Shown: piece after piece, positions 51,484 through 61,050 of the stretch
Position numbering within the stretch: the first letter of the stretch is position 1
How the letters are laid out: each line of letters opens with the position of its first letter
Source of the DNA: an uncultured Erythrobacter sp.
GTDB lineage: Bacteria > Pseudomonadota > Alphaproteobacteria > Sphingomonadales > Sphingomonadaceae
DNA length: 64,000 nucleotides
NCBI GenBank assembly: GCA_947501215.1
Contig: CANMUS010000001.1
Coordinates: 1-64,000 of the forward strand
Direction of reading: 5' to 3'
The notes under the pieces: model-generated
What the model was told of the DNA's origin: nothing
The model's input: only the letters and a program-made list of their open reading frames with translations
Databases searched by the model: none
Position numbers and translations under genes: made by a program

Positions 51484-51528
51484 ATTCGAACCCGATCGGC
51501 CCCGCAGAACGGCGGGCCGGGGTCGAAT
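51484..51528 (+). terminator. hairpin between carB and greA
   Basis: The arms ATTCGA (51484-51489) and TCGAAT (51523-51528), with GGCCCCGC / GCGGGCC-type pairing inside, form a long stem in the 110-bp carB-greA gap. No U-tract follows (TGTCCG), so it may be a terminator or a processing signal. Confidence 0.35.
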
Positions 51529-51568
51529 TGTCCGAACAGGGGAGGGGAGAACAGGAAGGACGCGCGCC

Positions 51569-52036
51569 ATGGAAAAGGTGCCGATGCTGGCCGAAGGCTA
51601 CGAAAAGATCACTGCCGATCTCAAGACGCTGCGTGCAGAACGCCCGCTGATCGTCGACGCGATCGAGGAAGCGCGCGCGCATGGCGACCTTTCGGAGAAC
51701 GCGGAATATCACGCGGCCAAGGAGCGCCAGGGCCAGGTCGAGGCGCAGATCGCCGAGCTTGAAGACAAGGCCAGCCGCGCGCAGATCATCGATCCCTCGA
51801 CCCTGTCGGGCGACAAGGTGATCTTCGGCGCGACCGTGACGCTGCTCGACGAGGACGACAAGCCGATCAAGTACCAGATCGTCGGCCAGACGGAAGCCGA
51901 TGCGTCCAAAGGTCGGATCAGCTACAATTCGCCGATCGCCCGCGCGCTGATCGGCAAGCAGGTCGACGACGAGGTCGAGGTGACCGTGCCGTCGGGCGAC
52001 AAGTTCTACCTGATCGAGAAGATCGAGTTCATCTGA
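51569..52036 (+). CDS. greA: transcription elongation factor GreA
   Basis: Stimulates RNA polymerase to cleave backtracked transcripts. The 155-aa protein has an N-terminal coiled-coil ([61 protein letters not shown]) with the tip acidic residues in [13 protein letters not shown], and a C-terminal FKBP-like domain ([20 protein letters not shown] region [23 protein letters not shown]). The start ATG 51569 follows GGAAGGA. A terminator overlaps the next convergent gene. Confidence 0.98.
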   Translation: MEKVPMLAEGYEKITADLKTLRAERPLIVDAIEEARAHGDLSENAEYHAAKERQGQVEAQIAELEDKASRAQIIDPSTLSGDKVIFGATVTLLDEDDKPIKYQIVGQTEADASKGRISYNSPIARALIGKQVDDEVEVTVPSGDKFYLIEKIEFI

Positions 52037-52050
52037 TCGACGTGCAGAGG

Positions 52051-52072
52051 CGCTGTCAGGACAGCGGTTTTT
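52051..52072 (+). terminator. greA intrinsic terminator
   Basis: CGCTGT (52051-52056), loop CAGG, ACAGCG (52061-52066) followed by GTTTTT. It is 15 bp after the greA stop codon and lies partly inside the 3' end of the convergent acetyltransferase gene. Confidence 0.75.
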
Positions 52073-52529
52073 CCATCGCCCAGTTGTGGATGGGCACGCC
52101 GTCGATTGCGAACTCTCGCTTGTGCATGACCTCGTAGCCAGTCCGTTCGAAGGCGGGTCGAGCAAGGTCGCTCGCTTCCGTGTATAGCCGCTGCGCGCCA
52201 CATTCGCGTGCCATGACCTCCGCTTCGGCGAGAAGCAGGTCCGCGAGACCGCGCCTCGTGTGGTCGGGATGGCAATAGAGGTGGTCGAGGTGCCCGTCGC
52301 GCTCCAGTAGCGCATAGGCGACGGGCCGATTGTCATCGTCGGCTGCAATCAAGATTTGCGCGCCGTCGGCTACGACGTCACGATATCGCTGCGGGCCGGG
52401 ATGGCGTGAGCGCCAGGCTACCTGCTCGGCCGAATAGGCGCGCGGGCCGATCGCCTCAATGGCTGCCGCGCACACCGCCGCGACCGCCTCGGCATCCTCA
52501 TCGCGATAAAGGCGGATCGCATAAGCCAC
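52056..52529 (-). CDS. GNAT-family N-acetyltransferase
   Basis: A 157-aa acyltransferase fold. The acetyl-CoA loop region is HLDHLYCHPDHTRRGLADLLLAEAE (the R/Q-x-x-G-x-G/A motif here is RRGLAD). Strands ILIAADDDNRPVAYALLERDG and AQRLYTEASDLARPAFERTGYEV precede and follow. The substrate is unknown. The start is GTG 52529, 10 bp after the DUF4170 stop, so the pair is co-transcribed. Confidence 0.88.
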   Translation of the reverse strand: MAYAIRLYRDEDAEAVAAVCAAAIEAIGPRAYSAEQVAWRSRHPGPQRYRDVVADGAQILIAADDDNRPVAYALLERDGHLDHLYCHPDHTRRGLADLLLAEAEVMARECGAQRLYTEASDLARPAFERTGYEVMHKREFAIDGVPIHNWAMEKPLS

Positions 52530-52539
52530 CCACTGAGGA

Positions 52540-52770
52540 TCAGGCGCCGGGATCGAGCAGCTTGTGAAGGTGCACGACGACGTATTTCATTTCCGCATCG
52601 TCGACCGTGCGCTGGGCATTGGCACGCCAGGCGTCGACCGCCGCGTCGTAATTGCTGAACACGCCGGCCACATGGATGCTTTCCGGATCGGCAAAAGTTG
52701 CAGAGCGCGGGTCGGTGACGCGACCACCCATGACAAGGTAGAGCGTTTGCTTGGCTTCGGTTTCTTCCAT
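52540..52770 (-). CDS. DUF4170-family protein
   Basis: A 76-aa protein beginning MEETEAKQTLYLVMGGRVTDP. The sequence TLYLVMGGRVTDPRSATFADPESIHVAGVFSNYDAAVDAWRANAQRTVDDAEMKYVVVHLHKLLDP matches the general form of DUF4170, small alphaproteobacterial proteins of unknown function. The start ATG 52770 gives this length. It is upstream of the acetyltransferase gene and after the terminator of the membrane cluster. Confidence 0.82.
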   Translation of the reverse strand: MEETEAKQTLYLVMGGRVTDPRSATFADPESIHVAGVFSNYDAAVDAWRANAQRTVDDAEMKYVVVHLHKLLDPGA

Positions 52771-52815
52771 GGGATGGCTTTCTCGATTGGGGAGGGAGAG
52801 TGCCCCGGCCCAATA

Positions 52816-52852
52816 ACGAAAGCGGCGCGACAGGCAAGCCCGTCGCGCCGCT
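52816..52852 (-). terminator. intrinsic terminator of the membrane stress cluster
   Basis: Perfect 11-bp stem AGCGGCGCGAC (52821-52831) and GTCGCGCCGCT (52842-52852) with a 10-nt loop, followed on the minus strand by TTTCGTTATT. It is about 20 bp after the stop codon of the last gene of the cluster. Confidence 0.85.
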
Positions 52853-52872
52853 TCTGTTAGCAATGAGTGGTA

Positions 52873-53406
52873 TCAGTAACCGAAACGGGTCTTCAGCGAA
52901 CGGGCACCACGCGATCCGGCACGCTTCGCTTTGCGCGAATTTGCGCGCAGCGCATCGCTGGCGACGTCCATCCGGTAGGCCGCATCGCGACGTAGTCCGC
53001 GTGCAGTGGTAGCGGCGCTGTCACCGAAGTCTTCGAAGCGGTCGCCGGCGTATTCCGCGGCATTCGCTGCACCGTCAATTGCGCGCGCGCCGTAAGCCAG
53101 CACGCTATCGAGTGCGAGGGTGGCAAGTGCGCCACCGCGACGGCCAAGCCTGCGGCCCGGGCGGGTCATTGCACCGATTGCGAGACCGATGGCGATCGCG
53201 CCTCCGACCACGGCAAACGGATGCTTCTTGGTAAACTCGACTGCGCTGTCGGCGACGTCCTTCGCCTGGTCGGCAAAGCTTCGCTCGGCATTGCGCCTTT
53301 CACCGGCTTCGATCTTCGCGCGCAGCTGCTCGCGCTTTTGTTCGTCGGTCAGCTTGCTGTCCGCACTGATCGGCGTGACGTTGTTGGTTTCTGCTGTCTC
53401 AGCCAT
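52873..53406 (-). CDS. DUF883-like membrane-anchored protein
   Basis: A 177-aa protein. A charged helical region (DSKLTDEQKREQLRAKIEAGERRNAERSFADQAKDVADSAVEFTKKHP) leads to one hydrophobic segment (FAVVGGAIAIGLAIGAMT) in the DUF883 (ElaB/YqjD-like) arrangement, followed by a basic, glycine-rich tail. ElaB/YqjD-type proteins bind ribosomes at the membrane in stationary phase. Its own EcfG-like promoter lies directly upstream (53437-53462), so it can be expressed apart from the genes before it. Confidence 0.65.
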   Translation of the reverse strand: MAETAETNNVTPISADSKLTDEQKREQLRAKIEAGERRNAERSFADQAKDVADSAVEFTKKHPFAVVGGAIAIGLAIGAMTRPGRRLGRRGGALATLALDSVLAYGARAIDGAANAAEYAGDRFEDFGDSAATTARGLRRDAAYRMDVASDALRANSRKAKRAGSRGARSLKTRFGY

Positions 53407-53436
53407 GAAAATCTCCGAATTGGTGTTCGTTTATCC

Positions 53437-53462
53437 AACGGCTGCGCAGGGTTCATTGTTCC
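53437..53462 (-). promoter_or_regulatory. EcfG-type general stress promoter (GGAAC-17-CGTT)
   Basis: On the minus strand GGAAC (53458-53462), 17 nt, CGTT (53437-53440) matches the alphaproteobacterial EcfG/SigT consensus (GGAAC, 16-17 nt, CGTT). It sits about 30 bp upstream of the ATG at 53406, with its -35 in the 3' end of the preceding gene. Confidence 0.75.
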
Positions 53463-53770
53463 GCCGGTTCAGCCTCATCCTCGCTCGCATCGTCGCCTTC
53501 GCCGAGGCCGAACAGGTCGAGCAACGGATTGCGAGCAAACCAGACGACGACCGCAGCGACCAGCGCAGCAAGCGCACCCTTATTGTCTTCGGCAGCGTCC
53601 ACTGCTTCTTCGTAAAGATCGATAGCACCGTGCTTGACGGTATCCAGGGTGCGGGCCGCCAGTCCTTTGCGCGCGAGGTCTGTTTTCACATGCTCGACAT
53701 CGGCCTCAACCAAGGCTCTGGCGGAATCGCGGAGATAGCGATCTTCGAGCATTCGTTCACGGCGAGTCAT
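53453..53770 (-). CDS. small membrane protein of the YqjD/YqjE-type cluster
   Basis: A 105-aa protein: charged helical N-terminus (MTRRERMLEDRYLRDSARALVEADVEHVKTDLARKG), then a hydrophobic stretch (ALAALVAAVVVWFARNPLLDLFGLG) and an acidic tail. The position after a YqjE-like gene recalls the E. coli yqjC-yqjD-yqjE-yqjK order, but I cannot confirm homology to YqjK. It overlaps the YqjE-like gene by 4 bp (ATGA). Confidence 0.65.
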   Translation of the reverse strand: MTRRERMLEDRYLRDSARALVEADVEHVKTDLARKGLAARTLDTVKHGAIDLYEEAVDAAEDNKGALAALVAAVVVWFARNPLLDLFGLGEGDDASEDEAEPAEQ

Positions 53771-54201
53771 TCTTCTGCGCCCTCCGAGAAAGCATCCCGA
53801 ATATCGTCGATACGGCCCTTCAGCATGCGCAGAAACACGACGCCCACCACGATAAGGGCGAGCGTCACGACAGCTGTCGCGCCCCACGGGCCGATCAGCG
53901 GGACGAGTGCAATGACGAGACCGACAGCTCCCGCGATCAGGGCGAGGTGGAACACGCCGAACGCAGCAAGGCCAAAGGCGATGGCGCCCTTGGCCCTGTT
54001 TGCAGTGTAGCCTGCGCGGCTTTTCTGGAATGCCAGTTCGGCTTCGGCGTAAGTCTTGCCATCGGATAACAATGCCGTGACATCGTCTATCAAAGACGCT
54101 TCGCCGGATCCCCGCTCTTCATCGGCAGGTTCGTGATCATCCGGCACGTCGAGCGGACCGAGATAGCTCTCGGTCCCGCGCTCTACTTCGTCATCCCTCA
54201 T
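53767..54201 (-). CDS. YqjE-like phage-holin-superfamily membrane protein
   Basis: A 144-aa protein with an acidic N-terminus and two hydrophobic segments (FGLAAFGVFHLALIAGAVGLVIALVPLIG and WGATAVVTLALIVVGVVFLRML). The ALLSDGKTYAEAELAFQKSRAGYTANRAKGAIAFG region matches the DUF1469/YqjE family (Phage_holin_3_6). It is probably a stress-related membrane protein rather than a real holin. It lies 22 bp downstream of the DUF883 gene and overlaps the following gene. Confidence 0.8.
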   Translation of the reverse strand: MRDDEVERGTESYLGPLDVPDDHEPADEERGSGEASLIDDVTALLSDGKTYAEAELAFQKSRAGYTANRAKGAIAFGLAAFGVFHLALIAGAVGLVIALVPLIGPWGATAVVTLALIVVGVVFLRMLKGRIDDIRDAFSEGAEE

Positions 54202-54223
54202 CGCAGACCCCCTGATACGTCGA

Positions 54224-54862
54224 TCAACGGCGACCGCCAAACAGGCGCGAAAGGAAGAACCCAGCGACTGCGGCAATACCCAGTGCCTTGCCGGGGCTGC
54301 GGCGAACGAATTCGCGGCCGTCGTCGACGAGGTCGTCAACGCTCTTCTGATCGAGCTTGGCAGCGTAATCGTCGAGCGACTTCGATGCTGTGCGAGCATA
54401 ATCGCCATATTTCGCGCCGAGCTTCTCGTCGACCTGATAGGCGTTGTCGTTGACTATCCGGCTGAGCGAACGCATCCCTTCGCTGGCCTTGACCTTGCCT
54501 TCGGTTGCAAGTTCGCGGCCCTTGACCTTGGCATCGTCGCCATAGGCTTTGGCTTCGGCCACCCAATCGTCGCCCTTGCCCTTGGCCCGCGTGCGGTAGG
54601 CGGTTGCACGATCCTTGCCTTCCGCTTTCAGCGCGGCTGCGCCGGCCTTGGCTTCTTCAAGCGCGGCATTGAAGCGCGACTTGGCTTCGGCGCGGTTGTT
54701 GTTGGTCGTTTCGGCAGTGTCGATCGCGGTGTTGGTCACGGGGGTGGTCTCCTTGGCTGCGGGCGTCTTCGCCACGGTCTTGCGCGGCTTGGCGGCAGTG
54801 GATTTCTTCTTGGCGGGTATCTTGCGCTTTTTCGGTGCGCCGGTTCCGTCTGTATCGGCCAT
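54224..54862 (-). CDS. DUF883-type protein with a Lys/Ala/Thr-rich N-terminus
   Basis: A 212-aa protein. Residues 1-50 are Lys/Ala/Pro/Thr-rich (KKRKIPAKKKSTAAKPRKTVAKTPAAKETTP), like histone H1 tails; a long charged helix follows. The C-terminus has the DUF883 signature DDGREFVRRSPGKALGIAAVAGFFLSRLFGGRR, a single membrane anchor. The basic N-terminal part could bind nucleic acid or the ribosome. An EcfG-like promoter lies just upstream. It is the first gene of a four-gene stress cluster. Confidence 0.8.
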   Translation of the reverse strand: MADTDGTGAPKKRKIPAKKKSTAAKPRKTVAKTPAAKETTPVTNTAIDTAETTNNNRAEAKSRFNAALEEAKAGAAALKAEGKDRATAYRTRAKGKGDDWVAEAKAYGDDAKVKGRELATEGKVKASEGMRSLSRIVNDNAYQVDEKLGAKYGDYARTASKSLDDYAAKLDQKSVDDLVDDGREFVRRSPGKALGIAAVAGFFLSRLFGGRR

Positions 54863-54931
54863 TGCTGTCGTCCTTGCCCTCAATTGTTTTCATGCCCCCA
54901 ACGCTCCTGATGCGAAGGGGTTCAATTGTGC

Positions 54932-54956
54932 AACGCAACTTGCGCGCCGATGTTCC
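54932..54956 (-). promoter_or_regulatory. EcfG-type general stress promoter (GGAAC-16-CGTT)
   Basis: On the minus strand GGAAC (54952-54956), 16 nt, CGTT (54932-54935): an exact match to the EcfG consensus, about 70 bp upstream of the ATG at 54862. It would drive the DUF883, YqjE-like and following genes under the PhyR-NepR-EcfG system. Confidence 0.8.
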
Positions 54957-55002
54957 GGCGAATAGAGCGCGTGCCTGTCCCCATCTGGGGGTGTATTAGT
55001 GA

Positions 55003-56322
<1,320 letters not shown>

Positions 56323-56399
56323 CGCGCCATCCGGCTAAACGATTGCCAGCCTAAGTCCTCTGCGTTAGCGTCTGCCCTTGCTCTTTGTGGGAGAGGAGC

Positions 56400-57449
56400 T
56401 TGGGACGATTTCCGGCACACCCGGACGAGGTAACAGCCAGCTGGCTCGGCGACGTGCTTGGCGCGCGGATGGACGGTGTGCGCTGGGAGCCCATCGGCAC
56501 GGGTCAGGTCGGCGACAGTGTGCGGTTCCATTGCGAAGGGCAGCGCGGCACCTTCACGCTGGCCGGTAAGTTCAGCGCGGAAGACGAGGCCAGCAAGGCG
56601 ACGGCCACATCCTTCGGCCTCTATCGCAAAGAGGTCGAGTTCTATCGCAACACCGCTCCGCATCTCGCCGTGCGCGTGCCCCAGGTGCACTATGCCGAGG
56701 TCAATGACGAAGGAAGCGAATTCCTCCTTCTGTTCGAGGACCTCGGCCCGGCGGAGCAGGGCAACCAGATTGCCGGTTGCGGAATAGAGAGGGCACGCGA
56801 CGCGATCGTTCAGGCCGCCGCGATTCATGCGCCGAGCTGGAACAATACCGAGCTTCTCGAAGCGGAATGGATCCAGCCTCCTCCCGAACTCGGTGCGACC
56901 GTCGCCGCGATGTATCCGCAGGCCCAGGCCGTTTTCCGCGAGCGATATGCCGACCAACTCGAGCCGGACTTCATGGCCTTGTGCGAGGAACTGGCCGATC
57001 TGGCGCCGGTCTACTTTCGCAGCGATCCCGACCGGCAATGCATCGTCCACGGCGATTTCCGCCTCGACAATATGCTGTTCGACATAAGGGGGGGGGCGGA
57101 GCCGATTGCCGTGCTGGACTGGCAGACCGTGACCGTCGGCAAGGCCATGACCGACGTCGGTTATTTCTTGGGCTGCGGCATCGGCGAGGCCCTGTGGCGA
57201 GAGCATGAAGAAGACTTGCTCGACCTCTGGCTGGCCGAGATGGCCAAGCGGGGCATAACGCTGAGCCGCGACGGGATCGAGGACGATTACCGGCGCGGTA
57301 TTCTCCACGGTGTCTCTACCGCCGTCTTCAGCGCCGCTTTCGTCCAGCGCACCGAGCGTGGCGACGCGAATTTCCTGTCCATGGCGCGCGGCGCGTGTTC
57401 GCTGGCGCTGGCCCGCGACTCTCTGGCTGCATTGAAAGAGGTAAGTTAA
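56400..57449 (+). CDS. phosphotransferase-family protein (EcKinase/aminoglycoside-kinase fold)
   Basis: A 349-aa kinase fold. The catalytic motif HGDFRLDNMLFD (H-x-D-x(4)-N) is followed by AVLDWQTVTVGKAMTDVGYFLGCG, where the Asp coordinates metal. FEDLGPAEQGNQ marks the hinge. It probably phosphorylates a small hydroxylated molecule; the substrate is not known. TTG 56400 (MGRFPAHPDEVTA) is chosen because GGGAGAGGAG lies just upstream; a GTG at 56385 is possible. A G9 tract at 57088-57096 lies in the coding region. Its TAA overlaps the ATG of the next gene. Confidence 0.8.
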   Translation: MGRFPAHPDEVTASWLGDVLGARMDGVRWEPIGTGQVGDSVRFHCEGQRGTFTLAGKFSAEDEASKATATSFGLYRKEVEFYRNTAPHLAVRVPQVHYAEVNDEGSEFLLLFEDLGPAEQGNQIAGCGIERARDAIVQAAAIHAPSWNNTELLEAEWIQPPPELGATVAAMYPQAQAVFRERYADQLEPDFMALCEELADLAPVYFRSDPDRQCIVHGDFRLDNMLFDIRGGAEPIAVLDWQTVTVGKAMTDVGYFLGCGIGEALWREHEEDLLDLWLAEMAKRGITLSRDGIEDDYRRGILHGVSTAVFSAAFVQRTERGDANFLSMARGACSLALARDSLAALKEVS

Positions 57450-58540
57450 TGGTCCTGTCACGCGGCGATGAATATCCGATCCACCAGACGCCCGAACCAG
57501 TCGCCTATTCAGGCACCGACCGGAATTTCTACGACCGGTATTTCTTCAACGGCTATGCTCCCGACGGCAGCGGTTTTTTCGCCCTGGCGCTGGGCGTTTA
57601 TCCGCATCTCGACGTGATGGATGCGCATTTCAACGTCGTTCGCGACGGGGTGCAGCACTGCATCCATGCGAGCCGCGAGTTGAACATGGAGCGGATGGAT
57701 CTGATTGTCGGGCCGATCCGCGTCGAGGTGATCGAGCCGCTGCACAAGCTGCGCCTGATCGTTGATGAGTGCGAAGGCATTTCGGCAGATCTAACGTTCA
57801 CCAGCCGCGCCTTCGCGATCGAGGAGCCGCGCTTCACGCATCGCATCGGCCCGCGTGCCTTCATGGACTACACGCGCATGACGCAGAACGGCCATTACGA
57901 GGGCTGGATCTCTGCCGATGGCGACCGGCGCGAGCTGGCCGGGGGCACAGCCGGCACACGCGACCGCAGTTGGGGCGTGCGGCCTATCGGCGCCCGCGAT
58001 CCGCAGCCCATGCCCGGCGCCCCGATGCCCGGCTTCTTCTGGCAATGGACACCGATCAATTTTGCGGGCGGCAGTCTGTTCTTCCACGTCAACAATGACG
58101 AGCATGGCCGTGCCTGGAACACGCGTGCGGCCTGGGCTCCGGACGGTGCGACGGCCAGCGACATTCGCGAAGGCCACGGCAGCATGCGGACGCGGATCGC
58201 GCCCGGCACTCGCTGGCCGACCGGAGGAACGCTGTCGCTGGCCGTGCCCGGCGCGCCGGAGCAGGTGACGCTCGAACCGCTGTCGCGCTTCCAGATGCGG
58301 GGGCTGGGGTACACCGATCCCGATTGGGGGCACGGTCTCCATCACGGGCCGCTCAAGGTAGAACGCGAGGATATCGAGCTGGATCAGCTCGATCCGCTAG
58401 AGCCCCAGAACCTCCATGTGCAAATGCCGATGCGCGTTACCGGCAGCGCGGGCGAGGAAGGTATTGGCGTGTTCGAGCAGCTCATCATCGGGCCGTTCTC
58501 ACCGCTCGGCCTTGGTGAATTTCTCGATGGCGCGAGCTAG
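57449..58540 (+). CDS. AttH/CrtC-like hypothetical protein (DUF7064/7065 type)
   Basis: A 363-aa protein without a signal peptide. Alternating beta segments (FFALALGVYPHLDVMDAHFNVVRDGVQHCIHASREL, IRVEVIEPLHKLRLIVDECEGISADLTFTSRAFAIEEPRF, WGVRPIGARDPQ, GFFWQWTPINFAGGSLFFHVNND) fit the double lipocalin-like fold of AttH and hydroxyneurosporene synthase. It may be a lipid or terpenoid-acting enzyme, but the function is unknown. It begins by overlapping the kinase stop (TAATG), so the two proteins likely act together. Its 3' end overlaps the convergent EamA transporter gene by 4 bp. Confidence 0.65.
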   Translation: MVLSRGDEYPIHQTPEPVAYSGTDRNFYDRYFFNGYAPDGSGFFALALGVYPHLDVMDAHFNVVRDGVQHCIHASRELNMERMDLIVGPIRVEVIEPLHKLRLIVDECEGISADLTFTSRAFAIEEPRFTHRIGPRAFMDYTRMTQNGHYEGWISADGDRRELAGGTAGTRDRSWGVRPIGARDPQPMPGAPMPGFFWQWTPINFAGGSLFFHVNNDEHGRAWNTRAAWAPDGATASDIREGHGSMRTRIAPGTRWPTGGTLSLAVPGAPEQVTLEPLSRFQMRGLGYTDPDWGHGLHHGPLKVEREDIELDQLDPLEPQNLHVQMPMRVTGSAGEEGIGVFEQLIIGPFSPLGLGEFLDGAS

Positions 58541-59367
58541 CGAGAGAGCAAAAGCACAAAAACGCCGCTGAAGATGACGATCCCGCCGGCGATCTTGAGC
58601 CGGTCCGGCCGCTCGCCGAGAAACAGCGTTGCGATGAGCAGCGCGAACAGGATCGAGCTCTCCCGCAAAGGCGCGAGACGCGGCAATTCGCCGACCGAAT
58701 AGGCAAGCATTGCAAGGCCATAGCTGGCGACGCCCGCCGCTCCGGCTGCGACGCAGCTCTTCCAGTTGCGGCGAGTGTAGTCGATGAAGGCGCTGCCACG
58801 CCAAGCTCCAATGGCCCCGCCGATCACAGCTCCCAGCACGAAGAAAGCCCATGCGATGTAGGAGAAGGGCGTCGGCGCATTCCGGACGCCGCCCGCATCG
58901 AGTACGGTGTAGGTCGCGACGGCAAGGCCGGTAAGCAGCGAATAGCCCAGCGCCTCCCGCGTCAAGTTGCGCCCTATCGCGCTGAGAAGGATCCCGCTCG
59001 TGACCAGTCCCATACCGATTGCGACCGGGAGAGTAATCGCGTCGCCCAGGAACACTACCGCACCGAAGGCCGCGAAAACCGGCGCGGTGCCCCGCATGAC
59101 GGGATAGGTCGCGCTCATGTCCGCCACTTCGAACGCGCGCACCAGCGCGAGGAAGTAGACGGCGTGGACGATCAGCGATCCCAGCAGCCAGCCCCACGCG
59201 CCATGCGGCGGCGGGAAGAAAAAGATTGCCGGCAGCACCAGCAAGCCGCCGCTCAGATCGATCAGCGCCCGGCTTGCGAGTTTGTTGTCGCCCGATTTTA
59301 GAACAGCGTTCACCACCGCATGGATCGCGCCGGACGCGATCATCATCAGGGCGGCGACTTCGAGCAT
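58537..59367 (-). CDS. EamA/DMT-family transporter (possible RibN-like riboflavin transporter)
   Basis: A 276-aa protein with ten predicted membrane segments in two EamA halves (for example GWLLGSLIVHAVYFLALVRAFEVADMSATYPVMRGTAPVFAAFGAVVFLGD and PLRESSILFALLIATLFLGERPDRLKIAGGIVIFSGVF). It is the third gene of a minus-strand run after ribB and ribH, only 4 bp beyond the ribH stop. RibN riboflavin transporters of alphaproteobacteria belong to this superfamily, so a role in riboflavin uptake or export is plausible. The link to riboflavin rests only on gene neighbourhood. Confidence 0.85.
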   Translation of the reverse strand: MLEVAALMMIASGAIHAVVNAVLKSGDNKLASRALIDLSGGLLVLPAIFFFPPPHGAWGWLLGSLIVHAVYFLALVRAFEVADMSATYPVMRGTAPVFAAFGAVVFLGDAITLPVAIGMGLVTSGILLSAIGRNLTREALGYSLLTGLAVATYTVLDAGGVRNAPTPFSYIAWAFFVLGAVIGGAIGAWRGSAFIDYTRRNWKSCVAAGAAGVASYGLAMLAYSVGELPRLAPLRESSILFALLIATLFLGERPDRLKIAGGIVIFSGVFVLLLSR

Positions 59368-59371
59368 TTGC

Positions 59372-59794
59372 TCAGCGGGCGAAGCGCCCCTGCAAGTCGA
59401 GCAGTGCCAGCGCAGCCTGCGCCGCTTCGCCGCCCTTGTTCTTCTGCTTCGGATCGGCGCGCACCAGTGCCTGCTCCTCGTTCTCGACCGTCAAAATGCC
59501 GTTGCCGATCGCAACGCCGTCCATGGTCAGCGCCATGATCCCGCGCGCACTTTCGCCCGCGACGATCTCGAAATGATAGGTCTCGCCGCGGATCACGACA
59601 CCGATGGCGACGAAGCCGTCATAAAGGCCGCTGTCTGCAGCCATCGAGATTGCGCCGGGCACTTCCAGCGCGCCGGGCACGGTGAGCACTTCGGCCTCGT
59701 GACCCTGCGATGCAAGCGTCTCACGGGCGCCATCGATCAGCATGTCGTTGAGATGGTCGTAGAAACGCGCTTCGACGATCAGGAACTTGGCCAT
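59372..59794 (-). CDS. ribH: 6,7-dimethyl-8-ribityllumazine synthase
   Basis: Joins 5-amino-6-ribitylamino-uracil and 3,4-dihydroxy-2-butanone 4-phosphate to lumazine, the penultimate riboflavin step. It is 140 aa, a type with a short N-terminus ([31 protein letters not shown]). Landmarks: [64 protein letters not shown] with the catalytic His in YHFEIV. It begins 4 bp after ribB ends, so the substrates are made by neighbouring genes. Confidence 0.96.
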   Translation of the reverse strand: MAKFLIVEARFYDHLNDMLIDGARETLASQGHEAEVLTVPGALEVPGAISMAADSGLYDGFVAIGVVIRGETYHFEIVAGESARGIMALTMDGVAIGNGILTVENEEQALVRADPKQKNKGGEAAQAALALLDLQGRFAR

Positions 59795-59798
59795 GGAA

Positions 59799-61037
59799 TC
59801 ACTCCGGAATGGGACGGTGGTCGACGATGTTGAGGCCATAGCCTTCGATCGCCACGACATTGGGTTGCGAATTGCTGAGCAGGATCATGTCCTCGATGCC
59901 GAGGTCAGCGAGGATCTGGGAGCCGATACCGACATTGCGCTCGGCCTCGCTCTCGCCATAGCCGCTCGCCGGACGGCCGGTGATGATCACGATCACGCCC
60001 GAGCCATGATCGCCGACTGCCTGCATCGCCCGCTGCAAGGTGCGCTTGCGCGCCCCCGGCTTGCCGAGCACGTCGTCGAAGATCGAGATCGGATGGACGC
60101 GGGCGAGGGTGGGTTCGCCGGGCTTCACTTCGCCCTTCTGCAGGACATAGCTCTCGCTGCCGTCGACCGTGTTGCGATAGGTCATCATGCGCCATGCGCC
60201 GCCATAGTCGGATTCGAAAGTGTCTTCGGCGACGCGCTCGACGAGGTGGTCGTTGCGCATGCGATATTCGATCAGGTCGCGGATCGTGCCGATCTTCATC
60301 TCGTGCTTGCGCGCGAAACTGACGAGGTCGTCGAGGCGGGCCATTGTGCCGTCCTCATTCATGATCTCGCAGATGACACCCGCCGGATTGAGACCCGCAA
60401 GGCGCGAGATATCGACTGCCGCTTCGGTATGACCGGCGCGCACCAGTACCCCGCCGTCACGCGCGGCGAGGGGGAAGACGTGGCCCGGGGTAACGATATC
60501 CTCCGGCCCCTTGTTCGCATCAATGGCGACCGACACGGTACGCGCGCGGTCTGCGGCGCTGATGCCGGTGGTGACTCCGGTCTTGGCCTCGATCGACGTG
60601 GTGAAAGCTGTCTGCATGCTTTCACGATTGTCGCGGCTCATCGGTTCGAGACCGAGCGCCTCGACCCGCTTGCGGTCGAGCGAGAGGCAGATGAGTCCGC
60701 GGCCGTGGGTAGCCATGAAATTGATCGCATCGGGAGTCGCCATCTGGGCGGGGATGATGAGATCGCCCTCGTTCTCGCGATCCTCGTCATCGACGAGAAT
60801 GTACATCCGGCCATTGCGGGCTTCGTTGATGATTTCCTCGGCCCCGACGATGACCGGCGTTTCGTCGTTCGCTTCGAGAAAAGCCTCGAGTTTGGCGAGC
60901 GTATCAGCGGTGGGGTTCCACCCATCCTCGGTGCAATCGCGCAGGGTATTGGCATGCAACCCGGCTGCGCGGGCGAGGCCGGCACGGGTCATCAAACCCT
61001 GCGAGACGAGCGAACGAACTTTGTCGATGGTGTTCAT
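59799..61037 (-). CDS. ribB: 3,4-dihydroxy-2-butanone-4-phosphate synthase with N-terminal HTH and degenerate GTP cyclohydrolase II domain
   Basis: A 412-aa three-part protein. Residues about 5-55 form an XRE-like helix-turn-helix ([32 protein letters not shown]). Residues about 65-270 are DHBP synthase, with the acidic metal loop [10 protein letters not shown] at 83-92 and [16 protein letters not shown]. The C-terminal part resembles GTP cyclohydrolase II ([28 protein letters not shown]), but the zinc Cys cluster and the H-R-Q-E-G loop are absent, so only the butanone-phosphate activity is expected. The start ATG 61037 lies 14 bp downstream of an inverted repeat. It leads the ribB-ribH-EamA run. 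Confidence 0.93.
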   Translation of the reverse strand: MNTIDKVRSLVSQGLMTRAGLARAAGLHANTLRDCTEDGWNPTADTLAKLEAFLEANDETPVIVGAEEIINEARNGRMYILVDDEDRENEGDLIIPAQMATPDAINFMATHGRGLICLSLDRKRVEALGLEPMSRDNRESMQTAFTTSIEAKTGVTTGISAADRARTVSVAIDANKGPEDIVTPGHVFPLAARDGGVLVRAGHTEAAVDISRLAGLNPAGVICEIMNEDGTMARLDDLVSFARKHEMKIGTIRDLIEYRMRNDHLVERVAEDTFESDYGGAWRMMTYRNTVDGSESYVLQKGEVKPGEPTLARVHPISIFDDVLGKPGARKRTLQRAMQAVGDHGSGVIVIITGRPASGYGESEAERNVGIGSQILADLGIEDMILLSNSQPNVVAIEGYGLNIVDHRPIPE

Positions 61038-61050
61038 GGCCCGACCGACT

